Positions 25,287-32,307 of a stretch of 64,000 nt of DNA are shown here, piece after piece. Position 1 is the stretch's first letter; each line of letters starts with the position of its first letter. The position numbers and the translations under genes are program-made. A model generated the notes under the pieces. The model was not told the DNA's origin, searched no databases, and saw only the letters and a list, made by a program, of their open reading frames with translations. The stretch lies in assembly GCA_946615905.1 (NCBI GenBank), contig CAMOIE010000004.1:1-64000 (forward strand), in the 5' to 3' direction. This DNA comes from an uncultured Treponema sp. (lineage in GTDB: Bacteria; Spirochaetota; Spirochaetia; Treponematales; Treponemataceae).

Positions 25287-26732
25287 ATGGACACAAATAC
25301 ACTTGCTACTATTGCTCTCTTGGGCGGATTTTTCCTTCTTCTTTTGTTGCGCATTCCCGTCACATTCTCACTGTTGATTGCGACTCTCACAGCGGCATTG
25401 ATTAAAGGCACAGCTTTCACCGTCATGGTTCGCATGATGATTGACGGCGTTGACAACTTCACGCTTTTGGCGATTCCCTTCTTCATTTTGATGGGTGAAA
25501 TCATGTCAGCCGGCGGTATTTCCGACAAACTGATTGACCTTGCAAACCTGATTATAGGACGCTTCCGTGGCGGTTTTGCATACGTAAACTGCCTTGCCTC
25601 AATGATGTTCGGCGGAATCTCCGGTTCTGCAGTCGCTGACGTTTCTTCTTTGGGAACTGTTGAAATCCCGATGATGGAAAAACAGGGCTACGAGAGGGAA
25701 TTCGCGGTCGGACTGACAGTAACAACCTCTTGTCAGGGTGTTTTGGTTCCTCCCAGCCACAACATGGTTATCTACGCACTTTCAGCTGGAACCGGCGTAA
25801 CTGTAGCTGGAATGTTCATGGGCGGAATCATCCCTGGAATTTTGCTAGGCTTAAGCCTTATGGTCTACTGCTTTATCAAGGGAATCATCAACCCCAAGAG
25901 TATGCCTGTCGGTGATAAAGTCGGCGCAAATGACCCTGTTCGCTGGGTACGCATGGTTGGCAGCAACGTCTCAAACATTCCCCAGAAAAAGTTCGGAGTC
26001 ACATATAAAGAGGACTCTTGGCTGATTCTTCACCTGCCGTTCGGCGCATTTGAAATCGGAAAGTGCCTCAAGACAATTATTCAGGCAATTTTCCCGCTTT
26101 TCACTTTCGTAATCATCTTGGGAGGCGTTTCAGCCGGTATCTTTACGGCAACAGAGTCTGCGGCAATCGCAGCAGTCTACACATTCTTGCTGACCTACGT
26201 TGTATTCCGGTCAGCAAAGCTCAAGGACTTCCCCCACGTTCTCAAGAACTGCCTCAAAACCCTCTGTGTTGTAATGACACTGCTTGCATGTGCAAAAGCA
26301 TTCGCCTACATGATGACTCTGCTCCGCATTCCGGCTCAGATTACAACGGCGCTGCTTTCTGTCTCAAACAACAAGTACGTGCTTTTGCTGATTATCAACC
26401 TGCTCTTGATTTTGTTGGGCTGCTTTATGGATATGGCTCCGCTCATCATGATTATGACACCGATTCTACTTCCGGTCGTAACAAGCCCGGTCATCGGAAT
26501 GAACCCGATTCACTTCGGAATTATGCTGATTTTCAACTTGGCTGTAGGTCTCTGTACGCCACCGGTAGGAACGGCACTCTTCGTAGGATGCGCAATCGGA
26601 AAGACCTCGCTTGAGAAAACCGCTGTAAAGACATTCCCGATGTTCGCTGTAATGTTCATCGGCTTGATGCTCGTTACTTACATTCCATTCTTCTCAATGT
26701 GGATTCCGACAATTCTCGGTTTGGTAGGCTAA
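25287..26732 (+). CDS. dctM: TRAP transporter large permease
   Basis: 481 aa, about 12 membrane helices, the sodium-coupled translocation subunit. Family features: IPFFILMGEIMSAGGIS, MMFGGISGSAVADVSSLGTVEIPMM, and the C-terminal MTPILLPVVTSPVIGMNPIHFG and GLCTPPVGTALFVG. A soluble insertion of about 50 residues near 205-250 (MPVGDKVGANDPVRWVRMVGSN) is longer than in many DctM proteins. SD AAGGAG. Ends in a clear terminator. Confidence 0.95.
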   Translation: MDTNTLATIALLGGFFLLLLLRIPVTFSLLIATLTAALIKGTAFTVMVRMMIDGVDNFTLLAIPFFILMGEIMSAGGISDKLIDLANLIIGRFRGGFAYVNCLASMMFGGISGSAVADVSSLGTVEIPMMEKQGYEREFAVGLTVTTSCQGVLVPPSHNMVIYALSAGTGVTVAGMFMGGIIPGILLGLSLMVYCFIKGIINPKSMPVGDKVGANDPVRWVRMVGSNVSNIPQKKFGVTYKEDSWLILHLPFGAFEIGKCLKTIIQAIFPLFTFVIILGGVSAGIFTATESAAIAAVYTFLLTYVVFRSAKLKDFPHVLKNCLKTLCVVMTLLACAKAFAYMMTLLRIPAQITTALLSVSNNKYVLLLIINLLLILLGCFMDMAPLIMIMTPILLPVVTSPVIGMNPIHFGIMLIFNLAVGLCTPPVGTALFVGCAIGKTSLEKTAVKTFPMFAVMFIGLMLVTYIPFFSMWIPTILGLVG

Positions 26733-26749
26733 TTTCTAGCAATCGGATT

Positions 26750-26784
26750 AAAAAGCTCCTGTCACACGGCAGGAGCTTTTTTTT
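26750..26784 (+). terminator. terminator of the TRAP operon
   Basis: AAAAAGCTCCTG/CAGGAGCTTTTT stem with a run of eight T, 18 bp after the dctM stop. Confidence 0.93.
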
Positions 26785-26796
26785 GTTCTCTCACAT

Positions 26797-26927
26797 GCGG
26801 CAACGATTGTAAAGGCGGCGTAGCCGTTCGCAATAAAAAAGTCCCGGAGACTTTTTTGTCGCGAATGAAGCGCGGTTAGCGCGGAACCTTGGAAAGCGTG
26901 ACCCGAACGGAGCGAGGGGGCCGCCCA
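26797..26927 (+). repeat. modular GC-rich intergenic repeat, copy 2
   Basis: Same block order as 18815-18943: CAACGATTG, a GTTCGC...GCGAATG frame, GCGCGGTTAGCGCGGAA, TGGAAAGCGTGACCCG and a closing CCGCCCA. The variable arm carries a different hairpin, AAAAAAGTC/GACTTTTTT, which resembles a terminator. Framework constant, insert variable. Confidence 0.75.
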
Positions 26928-26942
26928 ATTTAATTTAAAAAG

Positions 26943-26970
26943 AAAAAAGCCCCGGTTTACACCGAAGCTT
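26943..26970 (-). terminator. terminator after tRNA-Ile
   Basis: On the minus strand AAGC..CGGT pairs with ACCG..GCTT and is followed by six T, immediately after the tRNA 3' end. Confidence 0.75.
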
Positions 26971-26973
26971 TTC

Positions 26974-27047
26974 TGGGCCAACAGGGACTTGAACCCCGGA
27001 CAGGCGCCTTATAAGAGCGCAGCTCTAACCAACTGAGCTATTGGCCC
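26974..27047 (-). tRNA. tRNA-Ile, anticodon UAU
   Basis: 74 nt with a complete cloverleaf: acceptor GGGCCAA/TTGGCCC, D stem GCTC/GAGC, anticodon stem GCGCT/GGCGC around the loop CTTATAA, T arm CGGGG-TTCAAGT-CCCTG, discriminator A. CCA is not encoded. The anticodon reads 5'-UAU-3', so it decodes AUA directly. Most bacteria instead use a CAU anticodon modified to lysidine, so this isoacceptor is uncommon. Confidence 0.93.
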
Positions 27048-27056
27048 GTGGCTCTA

Positions 27057-27086
27057 ACTTTAACAGAAAAAAGCCTTTCGGGTCAA
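27057..27086 (-). promoter_or_regulatory. promoter of tRNA-Ile
   Basis: Minus strand TTGACC (27081-27086), 18 bp, TAAAGT (27057-27062), about 9 bp before the tRNA. The -35 overlaps a weak hairpin/T-run that may end the upstream gene. Confidence 0.6.
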
Positions 27087-27100
27087 TAAGCTAAAATCAA

Positions 27101-28306
27101 CTAAATATCAATTCTCAAGCTGACAGCTCCGCCGTAAACTTTAGTCTTAAAGTCATAGCTGGCACTTGCTTGCACATTGACTTTGAAGAAATCCAAGCCT
27201 AAACCACCATAAATCTGCGGTCGGACTTCCCAATTGCTGCTGGAACCACCAGAAAAATCGCTCGGCAGGATTCCCCAAGAAATTACATTCTTCATTTCAG
27301 TGCTGGAATCTGACAAAATCGAAGTCCAGTCAGCATGGATTTTCCAGTCGACATTGGTTTTTGTATAGAGGGCACGGCCTCCGATAAAGGGCACCAAGAA
27401 GAAAACTTTTGCAGAGGCCTGGGCTCCGGCAAAAAGAGTCGTGGCATCAAAATTCAGTTTGGCACTGGTCGGCGTTGAAGAACCAGATGAAGTCTCATTT
27501 TTTTTGCTGTCCTCAAAATAGACTTCACCCTTTGTGTAATATCCACCGCCAGTCAATGAAACAATCGTCTTTAATGGACCAAATCCCTTGTCAAAAATCC
27601 TATAACGCAAGTCTCCGCCAACAGAAAAATAGTCTACGGTAACAGGGTCAATCTTTTTATCCAAGGCATCGATTTTAGTAGTGTCAAAAGACATACATGT
27701 AAAACCAACATCAAAAGGAAGGAGAAAGCCGCCAACCCTGATGTCAGCAGTTGCAGTTGGGAAAGCAAGAGTGTCGTTCAAGCCCTTAGTGTCAATCGAC
27801 AGGGCATCAGCAGCAGACTTAAGATTTTTAATGTCTAAACTGGCAGCCCCGGCATTGATTCCAAAACCGAAATTCAAATTCGGAATAAAGTAACCAATCC
27901 AAGACTCGGCCCAAATATTCTGCAAGGCCTGGGCGTTGGGAATCGCATCTTCTAGACTTTCGCAAAAATCATTGATTCCATCGACTGCGGTCGTGTACGG
28001 ATTCGAGATGTGGTTCTTAGTCATAAAATCATCGTACTGGTTGTCCACGACAGTCTGGGCATCATTCAGAAGATTTTGAATATCAGACTGTGACTTGCCG
28101 TTGTTTGTCATGTAAGTCGACAAGGCTGATTCGATTTGGCTCTTGTTCTCGCTTACAATTGAAACCAAGTCGTTAGGAACATTAAAAGTGACCGTGCCAC
28201 CGGGTACAGTAAACGACATAGTTGTTGTGGATACCGCTGAAAGGGGCAAAGCGACAAGGGCAAAAAGTGTACTGGCAGAAATTAAAATCCTAAAAAAATT
28301 TCTCAT
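27101..28306 (-). CDS. putative outer-membrane beta-barrel protein
   Basis: 401 aa with a signal peptide (MRNFFRILISASTLFALVALPLSA). The N-terminal 100 residues are helical and Asn/Asp/Gln-rich; the rest alternates hydrophobic and polar residues in short strands with Gly and aromatic belts (WIGYFIPNLNFGFGINAGAASLD, FLLPFDVGFTCMSFD, YFSVGGDLRYRIFD, IYGGLGLDFFKVNVQASASYDF) and ends in a strand, GAVSLRIDI. This is the look of a treponemal outer-membrane barrel; no specific family is recognised and the ligand is unknown. GGAGG before the ATG. Monocistronic. Confidence 0.65.
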   Translation of the reverse strand: MRNFFRILISASTLFALVALPLSAVSTTTMSFTVPGGTVTFNVPNDLVSIVSENKSQIESALSTYMTNNGKSQSDIQNLLNDAQTVVDNQYDDFMTKNHISNPYTTAVDGINDFCESLEDAIPNAQALQNIWAESWIGYFIPNLNFGFGINAGAASLDIKNLKSAADALSIDTKGLNDTLAFPTATADIRVGGFLLPFDVGFTCMSFDTTKIDALDKKIDPVTVDYFSVGGDLRYRIFDKGFGPLKTIVSLTGGGYYTKGEVYFEDSKKNETSSGSSTPTSAKLNFDATTLFAGAQASAKVFFLVPFIGGRALYTKTNVDWKIHADWTSILSDSSTEMKNVISWGILPSDFSGGSSSNWEVRPQIYGGLGLDFFKVNVQASASYDFKTKVYGGAVSLRIDI

Positions 28307-28415
28307 AACTATCCTCCGTGTCTACGTTTTCTCCAAAACCCTCCGACTTAATTTTAAAGCAGAAATTTCGCAAACACAAGAGAATAAATAATTATTTCTT
28401 AAAATCTAATGATTT

Positions 28416-30152
28416 CTAATTTTTGTAAGCCTGCTCATGGACTCCTGCGACTGCCCGGCCGCTTGGCTCGTTGGCGTTTTTCCAGGCTTCATCCCACTCA
28501 AGGGCTTTTGCTGTTGAGCAGGCGACGCTTGCCTCGTGCGGAACGGTCTTTGCGGCAGTCTCGCTTGGAAACAAGGAGGCGAAAATCTCGCGGTAATAGT
28601 ATTCTTCCTTGGTTGACGGCGTGTTCAGCGGAAAGCGGCGGGAACGGCTTGCAAACTGCGCGTCTGACACCCGGCTTTCGGCAAGTTTTTTGAGGGAGTC
28701 AATCCAGTCATAGCCAACTCCGTCTGAGAACTGCTCCTTTTGCCGCCAGCAGATTTCTTTTGGCAGGTAGTCCTTGAAAGCCTCGCGCAAAATCCATTTT
28801 TCAATTCTCTGACTTCCATCTGCCTGTTTTGAACACATTTTGTCGGCGGGATTTATGTTCATCGCAATATCGATAAATTCCTTGTCCAAAAATGGAACCC
28901 GTCCCTCGACTCCCCATGCGGCCAGCGACTTGTTCGCGCGAAGACAGTCGTACAAATGCAGCTTGCTGATTTTTCTGACCAGCTCCTCGTGAAATTCCCG
29001 GGCGTTCGGAGCCTTGTGGAAATACAAGTAGCCGCCGAAAAGCTCGTCGCTGCCTTCCCCGGAAAGAACCATTTTTATTCCCATCGATTTTATCACTCTG
29101 GCAAGAAGGTACATGGGGGTTGAAGCTCGGACTGTCGTGATGTCGTAGGTCTCGATGTGGTAAATCACGTCTGGCAGGGCGTCGAGTGCCTCCTGTACTG
29201 TAAAGTGGACTTCGTGGTGAACAGTTCCGATTGCCTTTGCGGCAAGACGGGCGGCCTTTAAGTCCGGGGAACCTTCAAGACCGATTGCAAAAGAATGCAG
29301 ACGCGGCCACCAAGCTCCTTCCGTGTCCTTGGATTCCACCCGCTTTGAGGCGAATTTCTGGGTGACTGCGGCGATTATCGAAGAATCCAAACCTCCGGAA
29401 AGAAGGACTCCATAGGGAACATCGCTCATAAGCTGTTTTTTGACAGCATCCTCAAGACCTGTGCGGAGCTTTTCTATTGAAGAAAGATTGTCCTTCACAT
29501 TCTCAAACGACTCCCATGAACGGTGATACCATTTTTCAGGCTTTTCCATATTGAATCCAGCTGCCTTGGCTCCCTTGCCTGAGACAAAATAAGAGCCGTT
29601 GGGGAACTCCTCAATTGAGACACAAACTCCTTCAAGAGCTTTCAACTCCGAGGCGACATAATAGCGGCCTTCACCGTCCCAGCCCTGATAGAGAGGAATC
29701 ACGCCGATTTCGTCACGGCCGATCACGTACAAGTCTTTTTTGGAGTCGTAGAGGGCGAATGCGAAAATACCGGAAAGTTCCTCAAGAAAATCCGCGCCTT
29801 TTTCCAAGTAAAGGGGAATAATCACTTCGCAGTCGGACTGTGTTTTAAAATCATATTTGCCCGCATATTCCGCCCTGATTTGCTGGTGATTGTAAATCTC
29901 TCCGTTGACGGCAAGAATTATCGTGCCATCGGAAGAGACGAGCGGCTGCTTGCCGGAAAGAGGGTCGACAATCGCAAGACGTTCATGGCTCAAAATCGCG
30001 TTTTCTCCGGTGTAAACGCCGCTCCAGTCCGGCCCCCGGTGACGGATTTTACGGGACATGTCCAAAACTTGAGTCCGCAGCTGAGTCCTCAAACCCACGT
30101 CAATCGGCTGAGAGCCGGAAGTCAAATCAAAAGCACCAACAAAACCGCACAT
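28416..30152 (-). CDS. asnB: glutamine-hydrolysing asparagine synthetase
   Basis: Makes asparagine from aspartate, ATP and glutamine. 578 aa: the N-terminal Ntn glutaminase begins at the nucleophile Cys2 (MCGFVGAFDL), with HERLAIVDPLSGKQPL and the NGEIYNH loop; the synthetase domain has the pyrophosphate loop LLSGGLDSSIIAAV (about 250) and LSGEGSDELFGGY (about 360). GGAGG precedes the ATG. The only promoter seen is 115 bp upstream and is followed by a 72-nt structured element ending in a terminator, so expression is expected to be set by read-through of that leader. Confidence 0.96.
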   Translation of the reverse strand: MCGFVGAFDLTSGSQPIDVGLRTQLRTQVLDMSRKIRHRGPDWSGVYTGENAILSHERLAIVDPLSGKQPLVSSDGTIILAVNGEIYNHQQIRAEYAGKYDFKTQSDCEVIIPLYLEKGADFLEELSGIFAFALYDSKKDLYVIGRDEIGVIPLYQGWDGEGRYYVASELKALEGVCVSIEEFPNGSYFVSGKGAKAAGFNMEKPEKWYHRSWESFENVKDNLSSIEKLRTGLEDAVKKQLMSDVPYGVLLSGGLDSSIIAAVTQKFASKRVESKDTEGAWWPRLHSFAIGLEGSPDLKAARLAAKAIGTVHHEVHFTVQEALDALPDVIYHIETYDITTVRASTPMYLLARVIKSMGIKMVLSGEGSDELFGGYLYFHKAPNAREFHEELVRKISKLHLYDCLRANKSLAAWGVEGRVPFLDKEFIDIAMNINPADKMCSKQADGSQRIEKWILREAFKDYLPKEICWRQKEQFSDGVGYDWIDSLKKLAESRVSDAQFASRSRRFPLNTPSTKEEYYYREIFASLFPSETAAKTVPHEASVACSTAKALEWDEAWKNANEPSGRAVAGVHEQAYKN

Positions 30153-30188
30153 ATATTTCCTCCAGAAAAAGCAAAAATTTTTAAAAAC

Positions 30189-30260
30189 AAAAAAGGCGCC
30201 TGCTTAGGGCAACTTATGCAAGAATGCATAAAAATTGCGCTAAACAGACACCTTTGTCTT
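30189..30260 (-). ncRNA. 72-nt structured leader RNA / attenuator upstream of asnB (copy A)
   Basis: Predicted transcript starts AAGACAAAGG at 30260. Outer helix GGUGUCUGUUUAG (30252-30240) pairs with CUAAGCAGGCGCC (30207-30195) and is followed by six U. Inside are UAGCGCAA and AAGUUGCCCU around an apical stem AUGCA/UGCAU. The copy at 48211-48282 has the same length and core but different helix bases that still pair. The T-run ends 36 bp before the asnB ATG with no room for a second promoter. It could be a riboswitch, attenuator or processed sRNA. The ligand is unknown. Confidence 0.75.
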
Positions 30261-30266
30261 GAAAAC

Positions 30267-30295
30267 AGATTAACGAAATGCAAAAAACTCGTCAA
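30267..30295 (-). promoter_or_regulatory. promoter of the asnB leader RNA
   Basis: Minus strand TTGACG (30290-30295), 17 bp, TAATCT (30267-30272). The predicted start, 7 nt downstream, is the first A of AAGACAAAGG. Confidence 0.8.
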
Positions 30296-30325
30296 TGATA
30301 AAAATTCTGAAGAAGCACACGGCTT

Positions 30326-30457
30326 GTACGCGTTAGGGATAGTAGTGGTTGCGCAGCAAGTGCGGTAGCACCGGAGGCGCGGTTAGACGCCGGAGCCACG
30401 AATAGCCCGCCGTCGCGATGGTTGAGCTTGTCGAAACCTGCGACGAACGCCCAAAAA
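30326..30457 (+). repeat. intergenic repeat between asnB and purH
   Basis: GC-rich hairpin DNA with GCGTTAGGGATAGTAGTGG, GGAGGCGCGGTTAGACGCC and the stem GGTTGAGCTTGTCGAAACC, closing with GAACGCCC. Its first part matches 22147-22247; the GAGC-N3-GTCGAA stem and GCCC end recall 18815-18943 and 50094-50137. With the two promoters and the ncRNA it accounts for the 351-bp gap; I see no gene in it. Confidence 0.6.
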
Positions 30458-30468
30458 AAACATTTATC

Positions 30469-30497
30469 TTCACTAAAAAAACGAATTTCGCTAATAT
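30469..30497 (+). promoter_or_regulatory. leaderless promoter of purH
   Basis: TTCACT (30469-30474), 17 bp, TAATAT (30492-30497), six bases, ATG 30504. No SD. Confidence 0.65.
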
Positions 30498-30503
30498 CTA
30501 GTT

Positions 30504-31679
30504 ATGAAAGAGCTTCAACTTAAATACGGATGCAACCCGAACCAAAAGCCGGCGAGGGTTTACATGGAAAGCGGAGACCTGCCAATCACAGTGGTGAACG
30601 GCAAGCCTGGGTATATCAATTTGCTTGACGCTTTGAACGGCTGGCAGCTTGTGAAGGAACTCAAGGAGGCTACAGGACTTCCCGCGGCGACTTCTTTTAA
30701 GCACGTCTCTCCGGCCGGAGCCGCAATCGGAAAGCCTCTGAGCGACACTTTGAAAAAAGTCTACTTTGTTCCCGAAAACTTGGAACTCACTCCTCTTGCC
30801 TGTGCTTATGCCCGCGCTCGTGGAGCTGACAGAATGTCTTCTTTCGGTGACTTTATTTCCTTGAGCGACAAGTGTGACAAGGCCACAGCGACATTGATTT
30901 CCAAGGAAGTCTCAGACGGAATAATCGCACCCGGATACGATGACGATGCGTTGGAGCTTTTGAAGGCCAAGAAAAAGGGCAACTACTGCGTGATTCAGAT
31001 TGACCCGGACTATGTTCCCGCCGACTTGGAGAAAAAACAGGTTTTCGGCGTGACTTTTGAGCAGGGACACAACTTTATAAAGCTCGACGAGTCAACTTTG
31101 TCAAACATCGTGACAGAAAAAAAAGAGCTGACCGAGGACGAAAAGCACAATTTGCTGATTGCCCAGATTGTCTTAAAATACACACAGTCAAATTCAGTCT
31201 GCTACGTTAAGGACGGACAGGCGATTGGAATTGGAGCAGGCCAGCAGTCAAGAATCCACTGTACGAGACTGGCCGGAGACAAGGCTGACAAGTGGTGGCT
31301 GCGTCAAAGCCCCAAAGTCCTTGGACTTAAATTTGTTGACGGAATCAAGCGTGCCGACCGCGACAATGCGATTGACGTTTACACCGGTGACGAATACGAG
31401 GACGTTCTTGCAGAAGGCAAATGGCAGACGATTTTCGCCGAAAAGCCGACAGTTTTCACACGCGAGGAACGCAAGGAGTGGATTTCAAAGAACACTGACG
31501 TTGCCCTCGGAAGCGACGCATTCTTCCCATTCGGTGACAACATCGAGAGGGCGAGAAAGTCCGGTGTCTCTGTAATCGCCCAGCCGGGCGGCTCTGTCCG
31601 TGACGACAACGTGATTGAAACTTGCAATAAATACGGAATCGTCATGGCATTCACAGGAATCAGGCTTTTCCACCACTAA
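30504..31679 (+). CDS. purH: stand-alone AICAR transformylase, eukaryote-like PurH domain
   Basis: Formylates AICAR with 10-formyl-THF in purine synthesis. 391 aa, only the transformylase half; the N-terminal IMP cyclohydrolase domain (about 150-200 aa) of ordinary PurH is absent. Motifs are KHVSPAGAAIG (canonical Lys-His), ARGADRMSSFGDF, EVSDGIIAPGY, TQSNSVCY, GIGAGQQSRIHCTRLAGDKA, SDAFFPF and a C-terminal RLFHH. From memory these match animal/fungal ATIC far better than E. coli PurH. The cyclohydrolase step must be encoded elsewhere. No SD; -10 six bases from the ATG. First of purH-yggT-recG with 18-19 bp gaps. Confidence 0.9.
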   Translation: MKELQLKYGCNPNQKPARVYMESGDLPITVVNGKPGYINLLDALNGWQLVKELKEATGLPAATSFKHVSPAGAAIGKPLSDTLKKVYFVPENLELTPLACAYARARGADRMSSFGDFISLSDKCDKATATLISKEVSDGIIAPGYDDDALELLKAKKKGNYCVIQIDPDYVPADLEKKQVFGVTFEQGHNFIKLDESTLSNIVTEKKELTEDEKHNLLIAQIVLKYTQSNSVCYVKDGQAIGIGAGQQSRIHCTRLAGDKADKWWLRQSPKVLGLKFVDGIKRADRDNAIDVYTGDEYEDVLAEGKWQTIFAEKPTVFTREERKEWISKNTDVALGSDAFFPFGDNIERARKSGVSVIAQPGGSVRDDNVIETCNKYGIVMAFTGIRLFHH

Positions 31680-31697
31680 ACCAAAAAAGGGGGCATT

Positions 31698-32288
31698 ATG
31701 TTTTCAATTTTCAGACTTCTTGCCGGAGTAATTTCAATTTACACGCTGCTTTGCTTTATCCGCATAATGCTCACCTGGTTTCCAGGGGCACAATATTCAA
31801 CTTTCGGAAGGATTCTCTGCCAGCTTTGCGACCCCTATTTAAATCTTTTCCGCAATTTGACCTGGTTCCGCTTTTCAATGTTTGACTTTACGCCGGCAAT
31901 AGCCCTCTGTGTCTTAATGGCTGCTTCTACAGTGTGCTCAAGTCTTGCGGCTACCGGCAGATTTTCTATAGGCGGACTTTTATCACTGGCTATCACGATG
32001 ATTTGGTCAGTCATTTCTTCACTGATTTTCTTTGCAATAATTCTCTTAGTCGTCCGTCTTGTAGTTTTGCTCACCCGTCGCGACCAAGGAACTTACGGCG
32101 GAATTTGGGAGCAACTCGACAGGTCTATTTCCCACATTATTTTTGGAATCTCTGGATTTTTTTCCAAACGCCCAATGCCATACAAAAACGCCCTGATAAT
32201 CTCAACGGTGACTTTAATCGTAATTTGGGTTGCGGGTCGCTATTTAATCGCAATGCTAGCGACAATTTTAAACTCGCTCGGAATATAA
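31698..32288 (+). CDS. YggT family membrane protein
   Basis: 196 aa inner-membrane protein with two YGGT repeats: the first has CFIRIMLTWFPGAQYSTFGRILCQLCDPYLNLFRNL, the classical RxxxxWxP...DPyLnlfR pattern; the second half (LIFFAIILLVVRLVVLLTRR onward) is more diverged. Four to five membrane helices. Members are linked to osmotic tolerance or to division-protein positioning in other bacteria; the role here is unknown. GGGGG SD 6 nt before the ATG. Between purH and recG in one operon. Confidence 0.85.
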   Translation: MFSIFRLLAGVISIYTLLCFIRIMLTWFPGAQYSTFGRILCQLCDPYLNLFRNLTWFRFSMFDFTPAIALCVLMAASTVCSSLAATGRFSIGGLLSLAITMIWSVISSLIFFAIILLVVRLVVLLTRRDQGTYGGIWEQLDRSISHIIFGISGFFSKRPMPYKNALIISTVTLIVIWVAGRYLIAMLATILNSLGI

Positions 32289-32307
32289 AAACGCAGTAAA
32301 CTAAGGC

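Noticed and set aside
30153-30260. T-box leader for asnB
   Set aside because: The leader is only about 110 nt, has no AGGGUGGNACCGCG-like T-box sequence and no specifier-loop-sized stem. The conserved twin upstream of gdhA also argues against tRNA sensing of the usual kind.
29880-30368. A 162-codon plus-strand frame covering the asnB start and leader RNA
   Set aside because: It is antisense to asnB and to the structured RNA, has no SD, and its translation has no recognisable features.
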